Shown: piece after piece, positions 14,010 to 29,032 of the stretch | Position numbering within the stretch: position 1 is the first letter of the stretch | Layout of the letters: each line of letters opens with the position of its first letter | Assembly: GCA_031761875.1 (NCBI GenBank) | Contig: CP134492.1 | Coordinates: 124,001 to 188,000 of the forward strand | Source: Bacillaceae bacterium IKA-2 | Lineage (GTDB): Bacteria; Bacillota; Bacilli; Bacillales; Anaerobacillaceae | DNA length: 64,000 bases | Direction of reading: 5' to 3' | Position numbers and translations under genes: made by a program | Notes under the pieces: model-generated | Seen by the model: only the letters and a program-made list of their open reading frames with translations | Databases searched by the model: none | Told to the model about the DNA's origin: nothing

Positions 14010-14085
14010 TGGTGGAGGATGACGGGCTCGAACCGCCGACCCCCTGCTTGTAAGGCAGGTGCTCTCCCAGCTGAGCTAATCCTCC
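14010..14085 (-). tRNA. tRNA-Val(TAC)
   Basis: 76 bases with encoded CCA. Anticodon loop CTTACAA between CCTGC and GCAGG; acceptor GGAGGAT pairs with ATCCTCC. First tRNA of the nine-gene cluster in transcription order. Confidence 0.97.
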
Positions 14086-14091
14086 AGTTTT

Positions 14092-14118
14092 GTTTAGCAA
14101 TGTCCTACTCTCACAGGG
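14092..14118 (-). pseudogene. Remnant of a 5S rRNA 3' end
   Basis: On the minus strand CCCTGTGAGAGTAGGACATT continues to GCTAAAC, matching the 3' end of the two intact 5S genes with one substitution. It lies seven bases upstream of tRNA-Val, while the intact 5S lies about 145 bases further upstream. Confidence 0.85.
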
Positions 14119-14264
14119 AAGCTACTGATCTCAATCACATCATGAGATGCTTCTTTGAATTTGCTTCATGCAGCTTTGCGACGAGGATACGACGCTAGGA
14201 GTACCGCAGGAGCACAATTTTAAATACTGTTCAGAAAAATACGTTATTAAGATAACTTGTTTTG

Positions 14265-14380
<116 letters not shown>

Positions 14381-14488
14381 TATTTTCAGTCAAAGAATTT
14401 GTCAAAATTCATTCTTTGAAAACTAGATAACAACCGTACACACATTCAAGATTTGAGCTTCATTCAATTCAATTCGTCTTATTTTTAG

Positions 14489-17444
<2,956 letters not shown>

Positions 17445-17456
17445 TAATTTTTTCGT

Positions 17457-17563
17457 AATAAGCGGCGGATCTCTTCGTCAGCAGCATTCAGAACTTATCC
17501 TCATGCACCCAAAAGTGCACTCCGGTAATTTCTTCACTTGCTTCCTCGATCTCCTTGCTTCTT
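17457..17563 (-). repeat. rRNA-spacer repeat element, copy 2
   Basis: Same landmarks as copy 1 but more diverged. The small hairpin reads CATGCACCC-AAAAGTGCA, so both arms changed together (TAC/GTA to GCAC/GTGC). Confidence 0.7.
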
Positions 17564-17733
17564 CCGAAAAAATACCTGGTGTCTTTTTACAAAAACACCT
17601 GTTAAAAGGATTTCTACGTCGAATTGAATTCTTGACTACTCAAATTTACCTTCACGTTTTTACAAACTTTCCGGTAAAACTTAAATGTGTTGTTATTGTT
17701 GTTATCTAGTTTTCAAAGAACGAAAAGCCAATT

Positions 17734-17838
17734 GATAAGCTTCGTATTTCTTCGTCAGCGGCGTGTGCCAATCGTCCTCATGTACCTTATGTACATTCCG
17801 GGGATTGTCCCACTTGCTTTCTCGAACTACTTGCTTCT
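17734..17838 (-). repeat. rRNA-spacer repeat element, copy 3
   Basis: Close to copy 1 (GATAAGCTTCG...TTCTTCGTCAGC...CATGTACCTTATGTACAT). It occupies a position where the other spacer has unrelated sequence, so it looks like an insertion specific to this unit. Confidence 0.75.
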
Positions 17839-17944
17839 AAATTGCCTTTATTAAATTGGAAGATTATTCTTCCAAAACTGAACACACAGCGTAAGCGTAC
17901 TTCTACTAATGAAAGCAAAAGTATCGACTAGAGTTTTAACTCCA

Positions 17945-19507
<1,563 letters not shown>

Positions 19508-19724
19508 AGTGTTGTTTGATTTAGCTCTTCTTACATAAGATGTGTTTGCTTCGACGTTAGTCGGGCTCCCACTCCTATTTCTTGCATTGACGAGATATTA
19601 CTATCTCTACTTCGCTTGGCTGTGTGTTCAGTTTTCAAAGAACAATATAGTAGACTTTAAACCCTCTCTTCATAGAGACAAGAGTGAGTATTTATTCGCC
19701 TCATCGCCTAATGGCGACTAAAAT

Positions 19725-19753
19725 AATATACCATAGTGACAATGCAATGTCAA
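19725..19753 (-). promoter_or_regulatory. Promoter of the upstream rRNA unit
   Basis: Minus strand: TTGACA at 19748-19753, 17-base spacer, TATATT at 19725-19730. The leader downstream contains a boxA-like GTTCTTTGAAAACTGAACAC segment at about 19625-19643, shared with the second unit. Confidence 0.9.
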
Positions 19754-19885
19754 TAACTTTTCAAAGTCATTTATAGTTTGTCTTTAGCGACAAGAATTAT
19801 CATACCACTTCAGATGCTAACATTCAATATATTTTTTTCAATAATCTACAATAATCTATCCTATAACAAAAAATCCTAAAACAGA

Positions 19886-19931
19886 AAGGGGAAGACACAA
19901 AATAATATCCCTTATTTTGTGTCTTCCCCTT
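19886..19931 (-). terminator. Terminator after lysS
   Basis: A perfect 20-base inverted repeat (AAGGGGAAGACACAAAATAA) around a 6-base loop, about 55 bases past the lysS stop, followed by a T-rich stretch. It may work in both directions. Confidence 0.85.
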
Positions 19932-19987
19932 AATAGTTATCAATGTAAAGATTTTCTCAGTAAACATTATTACTCAAATAAATAATG

Positions 19988-21496
<1,509 letters not shown>

Positions 21497-21585
21497 CTAG
21501 GCTATTATCTTTGTCGAGCATTCGCTATCTATGTAAAGGTGCTATCTTTTTATTTTCAATTGCAGTTTTTCCGTTCAATATTAGA

Positions 21586-21614
21586 AGAAAACTGCCAGCG
21601 GCTTGCTGGCAGTT
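21586..21614 (-). terminator. Terminator after dusB
   Basis: AACTGCCAGC pairs with GCTGGCAGTT around a 5-base loop and is followed by TTTTCTTCT on the minus strand. It closes the pab-fol-dusB operon. Confidence 0.9.
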
Positions 21615-21659
21615 ACTAATCACAGAGGTATTATAGGTCAGATAAGATTGCTTGTCAAA

Positions 21660-22661
21660 TTAAAGAACTATCATTTCTTTTTCTTGTCCCATTTCAATTT
21701 CTTCTACAAAACGAAACAATACTTCATTAATATCTTGCTTAAATTCAAATTGATTAATTTGATCTTTAACTTTTGTTGCACCAGGCATTCCTTTTATATA
21801 CCAAGCAACATGCTTTCTCATTTCTCGTACGGCAATTCGTTCACCTTTAAGGTCAATAAGGCGATCTAAATGAAGCATACATACGTTAACTTTCTCACGA
21901 AAACTTGGATCAGCACTAAGCTCACCTGTTTCTAAATATTGAATAGTACGATACAACATCCATGGATTCCCTAAAGCTGCCCTACCGATCATGACACCGT
22001 CTGCTCCGGTAGTTTCAAGTAAACGTTTCGCGTCTTGTGGGGTTTTCACATCTCCGTTTCCAATAACAGGGATGCTAACTGCCTCTTTCACTTGTCTAAT
22101 AATGTCCCAATCAGCTGTGCCTTCATACATTTGTGACCTTGTCCTACCATGAACAGCTACAGCTTGACCACCAGCTCTTTCTATGGCTTGAGCATTTTGG
22201 ACAGCGAATATATGTTGCTTGTCCCAACCTGTTCTCATTTTTACCGTAACTGGCTTGTCACAGGCGTCAACAACAGCTGCAACCATTTCATAAATTTTTT
22301 CTGGATCTAGAAGCCACTTCGCACCTGCATCACATTTTGTTAATTTCGGTACAGGGCAACCCATATTTATATCGATAATATCGGCATTCGTTTGTTTATC
22401 AACAACTTTCGCCGCTTCCACCAGTGTTTTTTTGTCGCCCCCAAAGATTTGTAAACTTAATGGCTTTTCTCGTTCATCTACAAATAGCATTTTCAGTGAT
22501 TTTTCATTTTTATATAAAATTGCTTTGTCACTGACCATCTCTGCACATACTAAACCTGCTCCAAATTCTTTGGCAATCAATCGAAACGCTGGATTACAGA
22601 CACCGGCCATCGGTGCTAGTACAACTGGATTTTTCATAACAATATCGCCTATTTTTAACAC
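21660..22661 (-). CDS. dusB: tRNA-dihydrouridine synthase B
   Basis: FMN- and NADPH-dependent reduction of uridine in tRNA, 333 residues. The Dus barrel begins [15 protein letters not shown] and has the catalytic-cysteine segment [37 protein letters not shown] and the phosphate-binding [11 protein letters not shown] and [16 protein letters not shown]. The GTG at 22661 is chosen because the product then starts [11 protein letters not shown], matching the Bacillus protein. An upstream in-frame GTG at 22670 overlaps the ribosome-binding region. It is the last gene of the folate operon, about 22 bases after the small regulator. Confidence 0.95.
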   Translation of the reverse strand: MLKIGDIVMKNPVVLAPMAGVCNPAFRLIAKEFGAGLVCAEMVSDKAILYKNEKSLKMLFVDEREKPLSLQIFGGDKKTLVEAAKVVDKQTNADIIDINMGCPVPKLTKCDAGAKWLLDPEKIYEMVAAVVDACDKPVTVKMRTGWDKQHIFAVQNAQAIERAGGQAVAVHGRTRSQMYEGTADWDIIRQVKEAVSIPVIGNGDVKTPQDAKRLLETTGADGVMIGRAALGNPWMLYRTIQYLETGELSADPSFREKVNVCMLHLDRLIDLKGERIAVREMRKHVAWYIKGMPGATKVKDQINQFEFKQDINEVLFRFVEEIEMGQEKEMIVL

Positions 22662-22683
22662 GGTTGCCACCTCTTAACTATTA

Positions 22684-22890
22684 TTAATTTATTGATTTTA
22701 AATCTTCTCTAGCAATATTCAGGGCAATCGAAATTTGATCAATAAGTTCATCTGTCGGAACACGGTTGCCACGTTCAATTTCTCCCATTACAGAAACAGA
22801 CACTCCTAACTCTGTCGCAAGTTGCTCCTGAGTAAATCCTTTAAGCTTTCGAAATGCTCTTATTCTTCTTCCCCAAATAAACTCTTCCAT
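22684..22890 (-). CDS. yazB: YazB-like HTH (Xre family) small protein
   Basis: 68 residues, nearly all a helix-turn-helix domain: IRAFRKLKGFTQEQLATELG, then VSVSVMGEIERGNRVPTDEL. The position between folK and dusB and the length match B. subtilis YazB, whose targets I do not know. The ATG at 22890 overlaps the end of folK by about 31 bases, so translation is probably coupled. The ribosome-binding site (AGAGG) is weak. Confidence 0.85.
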   Translation of the reverse strand: MEEFIWGRRIRAFRKLKGFTQEQLATELGVSVSVMGEIERGNRVPTDELIDQISIALNIAREDLKSIN

Positions 22891-23375
22891 AACCGAACAC
22901 CCTCTTTATCAGATAGTTCATTAAATACTTGTTCTATGGATTTCCCAATTGACGGAAAGTACATGTTTGAATTCAGTTCTCTTAATGGGATCATCACAAA
23001 TCCTCTCTCAAACATCCTTGAATGAGGAATACTTAATTGCTCCATTTCAATAGTCTCTTCATTATATAACAAAATGTCAAGGTCTAGAGTCCGCGGGCCC
23101 CAGTGGACATTGTACTCTCTCCCCGCCTGATTTTGAATTTGTTGTGTTCGTTCCAATAATTGTAACGGTGTATAAGAGGTCTTTATCTTAACAACCATAT
23201 TTAAAAAATTTGCTTGATCTACAACGCCAATTGGTGTTGTCTCATATATAGATGAGCGCTTGCCAACGGAAATACATTGATCATCATTTAGACTATTAAC
23301 AGCAAAATTTAAAAACTGAAATCGGTCTCCCAAATTTGAACCTAAGGATAAAAAAACCACATTGCTCTTATTCAT
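22860..23375 (-). CDS. folK: FolK, HPPK (6-hydroxymethyl-dihydropterin pyrophosphokinase)
   Basis: Transfers pyrophosphate from ATP to 6-hydroxymethyl-dihydropterin, the step before FolP. About 171 residues, normal length. The motifs SLGSNLGDR, HWGPRTLDLDILLYN and IPHSRMFERGFVMIPL are the HPPK signature. The ATG at 23375 overlaps the folB stop. An in-frame GTG at 23384 is possible, and neither has a strong ribosome-binding site, so coupling to folB is likely. Confidence 0.96.
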   Translation of the reverse strand: MNKSNVVFLSLGSNLGDRFQFLNFAVNSLNDDQCISVGKRSSIYETTPIGVVDQANFLNMVVKIKTSYTPLQLLERTQQIQNQAGREYNVHWGPRTLDLDILLYNEETIEMEQLSIPHSRMFERGFVMIPLRELNSNMYFPSIGKSIEQVFNELSDKEGVRLWKSLFGEEE

Positions 23376-23733
23376 ATTTCCCACGTGCTATTTCAACAGC
23401 TACCGAGTGATAATGTCCAGCGATTGGCGGATTCGGCTTCACTATTTTTATTATACTATTTTTTACTAAAGGGAAATTACTTACTAATTCTTCAGCAATT
23501 TTTTCCGCAACAGCCTCGACTAGTTTCAATGGAGGACCTTCAACAACTGCTTTTACTAATGCGTAAACTTCTGCATAGTTAATCGTCTTTGATAAATCAT
23601 CTGTTTTACCTGCCTCTTTTAAGTCAATTTCCAGAACGACATCGACAAAAAATCGTTGACCTAGCTTCGTTTCTTCTGGAAATACACCATGGTAACCGTA
23701 AAACTCCATTTGATTCAAAAAAATCTTATCCAT
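23368..23733 (-). CDS. folB: FolB, dihydroneopterin aldolase
   Basis: Cleaves dihydroneopterin to the FolK substrate and glycolaldehyde. 121 residues with the FolB N-terminus IFLNQMEFYGYHGVFPEETKLGQ and the catalytic lysine region in KIVKPNPPIAGHYHSVAVEI. The ATG at 23733 overlaps the end of folP by 8 bases, with AAGGGGGA as ribosome-binding site. Confidence 0.96.
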   Translation of the reverse strand: MDKIFLNQMEFYGYHGVFPEETKLGQRFFVDVVLEIDLKEAGKTDDLSKTINYAEVYALVKAVVEGPPLKLVEAVAEKIAEELVSNFPLVKNSIIKIVKPNPPIAGHYHSVAVEIARGKYE

Positions 23734-24568
23734 GAGTATCCCCCTTTTTTCCAGTCAAAATATCCATCATTTGCATAGCTCTTGATATTTGTAAAACATC
23801 ATGAACACGCATAATATGGCACCCTTTTATCATTCCGTAACAAACCGTCGCCTGAGTACCTTCTAATCGTTCTTCCGGAGGTAAAGTTAAAGCAGTGCCG
23901 ATCATTGATTTTCTAGATGCACCTAACACAACCGGGAAACCTAATTCGACAATCCTATCTAAATTTTTCATAATTTCAATATTTTCTTCGTATGTTTTTC
24001 CAAAGCCAATACCTGGGTCTAAAATGATTTTTTCTCTTTCAACCCCAGCTTCTTCACACGTCATAATACTTTCTTTGAGATCAGCTAAAACATCTGGAAC
24101 TAAATCTTGGTACGCTGACTTATGACGGTTGTGAGTAATAATAATTGGCACTCTGTTACTTGCGGCGACTTCTGCAATTTTCGGTTCTGCTTTTGTACCC
24201 CAAATGTCATTAATAATTGACGCACCTGCTTCAATCGCTTGTTTGGCCACTTCCGATTTATAAGTATCAATTGAAATCGGAACGCCTACAACGTTTGATA
24301 CCGCTTGAATAATTGGAACGACACGATTAATTTCTTCTTCTTCACTAACCTTATTAGCGCCTGGTCTTGTCGATTCACCACCGATATCAATGATATCTGC
24401 TCCTTCTTCTACCATCTTAATCGCCCGTTGAACCGCTCTATCTAATTGATTATATTTCCCACCATCCGAAAAAGAGTCTGGAGTTATATTTAGAATACCC
24501 ATTATTAGCGTTTTATTTGATAAGTCTAATTGGTAAGCACCACATTTGATGATTGCTGATTTCAGCAC
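23726..24568 (-). CDS. folP: FolP, dihydropteroate synthase
   Basis: Joins p-aminobenzoate to the pterin pyrophosphate; the target of sulfonamides. 280 residues. Motifs seen: MGILNITPDSFSDGGKY (pterin and phosphate site), DIIDIGGESTRPGA, ISIDTYK, DPGIGFGKT and the C-terminal MRVHDV. Starts with GTG at 24568 behind AAAGGA. It sits directly downstream of pabC, so PABA made by PabABC is used by the neighbouring gene product. Confidence 0.97.
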   Translation of the reverse strand: MLKSAIIKCGAYQLDLSNKTLIMGILNITPDSFSDGGKYNQLDRAVQRAIKMVEEGADIIDIGGESTRPGANKVSEEEEINRVVPIIQAVSNVVGVPISIDTYKSEVAKQAIEAGASIINDIWGTKAEPKIAEVAASNRVPIIITHNRHKSAYQDLVPDVLADLKESIMTCEEAGVEREKIILDPGIGFGKTYEENIEIMKNLDRIVELGFPVVLGASRKSMIGTALTLPPEERLEGTQATVCYGMIKGCHIMRVHDVLQISRAMQMMDILTGKKGDTHG

Positions 24569-24572
24569 GCAT

Positions 24573-25436
24573 TCACGTCCTTTCGTTCATTTCTTTAATC
24601 GCTGATAATTGCTTGTTTTTATATTTTTCATATAAAAATTGTAACTGAGTAGTCACTTTTTTATCACTCTTGTACTCACAGCTATCAACAGCCTTAATCG
24701 AGACGATTTCCTGAATAGAATTTGTAATAAAAACCTCATCAGCACTATATAAATCTTCCTTAAAATAAAGCCCTTCAAAGCAACTAAGTTTGTTTTTTTT
24801 CAAAAGTTCAATAATAAATTTTCTTGTTATTCCATTCAAAATGCCTGTACTAATAGAAGGGGTATACACTTGACCGTTCTTTACCCAAAAAACATTAGAA
24901 ACAACACCTTCGGCAATATGACCATCTTTTGTTAAAAAAATACCTTCATGACCAATATCCGGGACTTCTCTCTTGCCGAGAATACTATTCAAATAATGAT
25001 GGGACTTTAACCGCTCCGCTCCTTCAGGAGTATTTCGGGGAGTCTTTAACAGCATCGCCTGCTTCACTTTAGGGAGGGGTTCATTAATCGGTTTCATAAA
25101 AATAAGGATTGTTGGTGAAGTATAGGCCTCTGTTTGTAACCCGATTGGTGCTTCCCCTGCTGAGACATTAAGTCGAACATAAGCGTCTTTCAGTTGGTTT
25201 AATAATAATAGCTCTGACATGATCGAAGTTAGTTCTTCCCTACTGAGCTTAAGGATAATATTTAATTGTTTTACACTGTGCTCTAATCGTTGAAAATGGT
25301 CATTCAGTAAAAATGAATGACCATCATAAATGCGAAATGTTTCAAATACTCCAAGTCCGTATAAAAAACCATGGTCAAATGGGGAGATTTTTGCTTCAGT
25401 TTCTAAAACGAATTCACCATTTATATACATATACAT
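24573..25436 (-). CDS. pabC: PabC, 4-amino-4-deoxychorismate lyase
   Basis: PLP-dependent fold-type IV lyase giving p-aminobenzoate and pyruvate; 287 residues. Seen: INGEFVLETEAKISPFDHGF, FETFRIYDG, the lysine of ERLKSHHYLNSILGKREV (probable PLP lysine) and EGVVSNVFWV. The ATG at 25436 lies just after the pabA stop, with GAGGT spanning that stop as ribosome-binding site. The frame stays open upstream only inside pabA. A D-amino-acid aminotransferase would look similar, but the pabBAC context settles the call. Confidence 0.95.
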   Translation of the reverse strand: MYMYINGEFVLETEAKISPFDHGFLYGLGVFETFRIYDGHSFLLNDHFQRLEHSVKQLNIILKLSREELTSIMSELLLLNQLKDAYVRLNVSAGEAPIGLQTEAYTSPTILIFMKPINEPLPKVKQAMLLKTPRNTPEGAERLKSHHYLNSILGKREVPDIGHEGIFLTKDGHIAEGVVSNVFWVKNGQVYTPSISTGILNGITRKFIIELLKKNKLSCFEGLYFKEDLYSADEVFITNSIQEIVSIKAVDSCEYKSDKKVTTQLQFLYEKYKNKQLSAIKEMNERT

Positions 25437-25440
25437 ATAA

Positions 25441-26013
25441 TTACCTCGAATAAAATTCAATGAATTTTTTTAATATTTTTTTTCCATCTACTGTCATAAT
25501 TGATTCTGGATGGAATTGGACTCCCTCAATCGGAAAGTTTTTATGGCGTATTGCCATAATTTCACCTTCCTTTGTTTCCGCTGAAATCTCAAAGCAAAGG
25601 GGAAGCGTTTCCCGTTTTACAATCAGCGAATGATATCTCGTTGCTGTAATTGGTGATGGAATCCCTGCAAAAATTGTTTTTCCATCATGAGACATTTCAG
25701 AAGTTTTTCCATGCATAAGCCGGTCTGCTCGAATAACTTCGCCACCAAAAACTTGAGCGATTGACTGATGGCCTAGACAAACACCGAAAATAGGGATTTT
25801 TCCTGCAAAGTGCTTGATTGCCTCCATACTTATACCTGCTTCATTTGGGCTGCGCGGCCCAGGTGAAATCATTAAAAAAGTAGGGTTTAACTGTTCAATT
25901 TCTTTAATTGTAATTTTATCATTTCGCTTTACTACAAGCTCATGACCCATTTCCCCTAAATATTGTACTAAATTGTACGTAAATGAATCATAATTATCAA
26001 TCATGACTATCAT
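25441..26013 (-). CDS. pabA: PabA/TrpG, glutamine amidotransferase subunit
   Basis: Supplies ammonia from glutamine to PabB, and in Bacillus also to anthranilate synthase; 190 residues. The class I triad is visible: cysteine in [10 protein letters not shown], histidine and glutamate in [10 protein letters not shown]. The N-terminus [20 protein letters not shown] is diagnostic. The ATG at 26013 follows GAGGAGG. The shared PabA/TrpG role is inferred from B. subtilis; no trp genes are in view. Confidence 0.96.
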   Translation of the reverse strand: MIVMIDNYDSFTYNLVQYLGEMGHELVVKRNDKITIKEIEQLNPTFLMISPGPRSPNEAGISMEAIKHFAGKIPIFGVCLGHQSIAQVFGGEVIRADRLMHGKTSEMSHDGKTIFAGIPSPITATRYHSLIVKRETLPLCFEISAETKEGEIMAIRHKNFPIEGVQFHPESIMTVDGKKILKKFIEFYSR

Positions 26014-26063
26014 TCTTATTCCTCCTCAGCTACTAAGGCATCTTCAAGAAATTAAGTGATCAC

Positions 26064-27542
26064 TTATTTTCTTGGAGATGCCATACCTAACTTTTTCTCA
26101 ACTTCGCTCAACTCTTTCGCTTTCCATAACGCCACCGCTTTTTTTAACGATTCTTTATATTCAGCATCTGGCTTAGAATCAATCACAATTCCTGCACCAG
26201 CCTGAACATGTGCATAGCCATCTTTGGCTAACAGCGTCCGAATCGTAATGTTCAATTCCATATTACCATTATAACCGATCCAACCTATAGAGCCAGTATA
26301 AATTCCTCGACGCACAGTTTCCAACTCTTCGATGATTTCCATTGTCCGAACTTTTGGCGCTCCAGTAATTGTTCCGCCTGGGAAAGTCGCTTCAATAACA
26401 TCGTATAAATCAAATTTAGGATCTAGTTTTCCTCTTACATTAGAGACAATATGCATAACATGGGAGTACTTTTCAATCACCATTAATTCATTTACTTCCA
26501 CCGTTCCATAGCGACTAACTCTTCCTAGATCATTTCTTTCTAGATCAACAAGCATAACATGTTCAGCTTTTTCTTTTTCATCTTCAATTAAAGTCTTTGC
26601 TAAGCGCTCATCTTCTAAAGCGTCTTTCCCCCTAGACCTTGTTCCAGCTATTGGTCGAGTACTTATCTCTTCACCTTGTTTTTTAACCAATAGTTCTGGA
26701 GAAGCACTTACAAGTTGAAAAAAAGGCGTTTGTAAATAACTCATATACGGCGAAGGATTTATTTCGCGAAGTTTTTCATAAATGTGTAATGGATGAGTTT
26801 GCAATTTTTTTTCTTGGCGAACCGATAAATTGACTTGAAAAACATCACCAGTCTCAATATAGTCTTGGACTTTACCGACGGCATTCTTAAAAGCTTCTTC
26901 ACTAAGAGATGTGCTCCAACATTCATCTTCTTTTAGTTCTTCCTGATATTCCCAGTCTACTTTAGAAGCTGGTCTTAACCAAAGCTTTTCTAGCGCTTCT
27001 AATCGCTTTTCGGCTGTCTCCTTTTCTCCCTCTTTATAATGGGTAATTATCCAAAATCGCTCACTTTTATGATCATAAATAAAGACATCATCAAAGATTA
27101 GGAAAAATAAATCCTCTGTTCCTAAATCATCGTTACTTAAATTAGCTATTTTTTCGATTTGCCTGACAAGATCATAGCTAAGGAAACCAATTGCACCACC
27201 TTGGAATTCTGGAAGACTTTCATCTACTTCTGTCTTGTAGTTATTCATCCACTCTTTCATTGATAAAAGTAATCGCCCTTTTTTTGTTAAGATTTTATTA
27301 TCTACCGAAATCGTCAGTTCATCATTTTTGCCTGATAACACTGCCCAAGGGTCAAGTCCAATAATTGTATAATTACCACCCCGACCACTTTCTAAAAGCA
27401 CATGATATTCTTTTCCCTTTGAAAGCTCTTTATATTTCGCAAAAAAATCAAAGTTTTTAGCTTGAAAAGACCTACCTACTGGTAAGCGTTGAATTAATTG
27501 ATTCGAGAAGGTTTGTCCCAAAATAACGTCCACACTCCACAT
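26064..27542 (-). CDS. pabB: PabB, aminodeoxychorismate synthase component I
   Basis: Converts chorismate plus ammonia to aminodeoxychorismate; 492 residues. The chorismate-binding domain is clear: SPELLVKKQGEEISTRPIAG, the ERNDLGRVSRYGTVEV stretch and FPGGTITGAPKVRTMEIIEE near the C-terminus. TrpE is the alternative, but the pabA-pabC-folP neighbours support PabB. The ATG at 27542 lacks a clear ribosome-binding site. A TTG about 24 bases inside the frame, preceded at a distance by GTGGAG, is another possible start. First gene of the folate operon. Confidence 0.94.
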   Translation of the reverse strand: MWSVDVILGQTFSNQLIQRLPVGRSFQAKNFDFFAKYKELSKGKEYHVLLESGRGGNYTIIGLDPWAVLSGKNDELTISVDNKILTKKGRLLLSMKEWMNNYKTEVDESLPEFQGGAIGFLSYDLVRQIEKIANLSNDDLGTEDLFFLIFDDVFIYDHKSERFWIITHYKEGEKETAEKRLEALEKLWLRPASKVDWEYQEELKEDECWSTSLSEEAFKNAVGKVQDYIETGDVFQVNLSVRQEKKLQTHPLHIYEKLREINPSPYMSYLQTPFFQLVSASPELLVKKQGEEISTRPIAGTRSRGKDALEDERLAKTLIEDEKEKAEHVMLVDLERNDLGRVSRYGTVEVNELMVIEKYSHVMHIVSNVRGKLDPKFDLYDVIEATFPGGTITGAPKVRTMEIIEELETVRRGIYTGSIGWIGYNGNMELNITIRTLLAKDGYAHVQAGAGIVIDSKPDAEYKESLKKAVALWKAKELSEVEKKLGMASPRK

Positions 27543-27649
27543 AAAACTTATTTGTTTTGTTTTTATAGTATTTCTACTTTTATATTATCGTAACGGTCAG
27601 CAGAGTGATAGTGCAAGCATTAAGAAAAATACATCATACTCATTCATAG

Positions 27650-27678
27650 AAAAAGCAGCCCCAAAGGACTGCTGTTTT
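27650..27678 (-). terminator. Terminator between cysK and pabB
   Basis: Minus strand: AGCAGTCC pairs with GGGGCTGCT around a short loop, followed by TTTTTC. It lies about 160 bases past cysK, beyond a repeat element. Confidence 0.8.
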
Positions 27679-27710
27679 AAATGGTAAGAAAGCATAAAGT
27701 TTTCGTGTCT

Positions 27711-27834
27711 GTCTAGCTTCAGCGCCTAGCCGCTCGAGGTCACTTCACCCAAATACATGTAGCCAAAAAGCGGGCTACATGTATTTGGCCTCCAGCGCTT
27801 GTCGCGGCTGACCAAGGCGCTTGCGCTTTTTTTA
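27711..27834 (-). repeat. Long-hairpin intergenic element, copy A
   Basis: Read on the minus strand it starts AAAAGCGCAAGCGCCTTGG and ends GGCGCTGAAGCTAGAC. The outer arms AGCGCC/GGCGCT and AGCCGC/GCGGCT pair. The centre is a perfect 16-base stem (27749-27764 with 27773-27788) around GCTTTTT. It is a member of the family at 46463, 50844, 50963, 51080 and 52153. Confidence 0.9.
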
Positions 27835-27839
27835 ATATT

Positions 27840-28763
27840 TTAATCTTCAAATTGATAGAGCGCAGTACTTAAATATCTTTCACCATTACTTGGTATAATC
27901 GCTACTACTTTTTTGCCTTTACCAAGCTTTTTCGCTAATTTTAGAGCTGCAGCAATTGCCGCACCAGAAGAAATTCCACCTAGGATACCTTCTTCTTTTG
28001 CTGCACGTCGCGCATATTCAAAAGCTTCATCGCTCGTAATTTGAATAACTTCATCATAAATTTCAGTGTTTAAAATATCCGGTATAAAACCTGCACCAAT
28101 TCCTTGGATTTTGTGCGGACCAGGTTTACCACCTGATAAAATTGGTGAATCTGTTGGTTCAACTGCGACAATATGCAAGTTAGGGAATTTCGCTTTCAAA
28201 ACTTCTCCTGCGCCAGTAATTGTTCCACCAGTACCGATACCAGAAACAAATCCATCTAACTGATCGCCTACCTGCTCGATAATCTCTGGGCCAGTTGTTA
28301 AGCGATGTACTTCAGAGTTCGCTTCATTTTCAAATTGTTGTGGCATAAAATAGCCATTTTCTTTTGCTAATTCAGTTGCTTTACGGATTGCACCGCCCAT
28401 TCCATCAGGACCTGGTGTCAATACTAATTCAGCTCCGTAGGCACGAAGTAAATTACGACGCTCTAAACTCATTGTTTCAGGCATCACCAAAATCGATCGG
28501 TAACCTTTTGCAGCCGCAACCATCGCTAAACCAATTCCTGTGTTTCCACTTGTTGGTTCAATAATTGTATCGCCTTTTTTGAGTTTACCCATCTTTTCTC
28601 CAGCTTCTACCATCGCTAGAGCAATACGGTCTTTTACACTGCTTCCTGGGTTCATATATTCAAGCTTCAAGTAAATATCTGCATGTTCTTCTGTTACTAG
28701 ACGGTTTAATTTCACTAATGGAGTTTGACCAATTAATTCTAAAATCGAATTTGCTATTTTCAT
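27840..28763 (-). CDS. cysK: Cysteine synthase (O-acetylserine thiol-lyase) CysK
   Basis: PLP enzyme making cysteine from O-acetylserine and sulfide; 307 residues. The PLP lysine lies in [17 protein letters not shown], the substrate loop is [10 protein letters not shown], the phosphate-binding loop is [10 protein letters not shown], and the C-terminal [10 protein letters not shown] is present. The ATG at 28763 is chosen because AGGAGG lies at good spacing and the product starts [12 protein letters not shown]. It has its own sigma-A promoter upstream and a terminator downstream. In B. subtilis a prsA-like gene (yacD) lies between hslO and cysK; it is missing here. In Bacillus this enzyme also binds CymR, but I saw no clear CymR site. 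Confidence 0.97.
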   Translation of the reverse strand: MKIANSILELIGQTPLVKLNRLVTEEHADIYLKLEYMNPGSSVKDRIALAMVEAGEKMGKLKKGDTIIEPTSGNTGIGLAMVAAAKGYRSILVMPETMSLERRNLLRAYGAELVLTPGPDGMGGAIRKATELAKENGYFMPQQFENEANSEVHRLTTGPEIIEQVGDQLDGFVSGIGTGGTITGAGEVLKAKFPNLHIVAVEPTDSPILSGGKPGPHKIQGIGAGFIPDILNTEIYDEVIQITSDEAFEYARRAAKEEGILGGISSGAAIAAALKLAKKLGKGKKVVAIIPSNGERYLSTALYQFED

Positions 28764-28825
28764 AATAAAGTCCTCCTGCATTTTTATTTTTAATGCCAAG
28801 TAAATTGATTGGTTTAATTAATTTA

Positions 28826-28854
28826 AACTTATCAGAGGTTCCTTATACTGTCAA
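28826..28854 (-). promoter_or_regulatory. Sigma-A promoter of cysK
   Basis: Minus strand: TTGACA at 28849-28854, 17-base spacer, TAAGTT at 28826-28831, about 60 bases upstream of the cysK start. Confidence 0.75.
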
Positions 28855-28954
28855 GATTTTTTTCGGCTGAGCGCATCTCATAATATCAATAAATTAGCCA
28901 TAATAGCATTATGAAATTCTAAGAACTCGTCCTAGCTTTGTTAAAGCATCGGGA

Positions 28955-28984
28955 AAGCAGGTGGAGTTTCAACTCCACCTGCTT
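28955..28984 (-). terminator. Hairpin terminator after hslO
   Basis: AAGCAGGTGGAGTT pairs perfectly with AACTCCACCTGCTT around two bases, about 50 bases past hslO. Only a short T run follows on the minus strand, so it may partly act as an mRNA end hairpin. Confidence 0.7.
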
Positions 28985-29032
28985 AGAGGAGGGACTTCAT
29001 CATTACATGCAAAAGTGATTTCTTAAATTAAA

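Noticed and set aside
28861-28915. Possible further copy of the TGAATTTCAT palindrome upstream of cysK
   Set aside because: Only a short ATGAAATTC match and no inverted partner or shared inner string.
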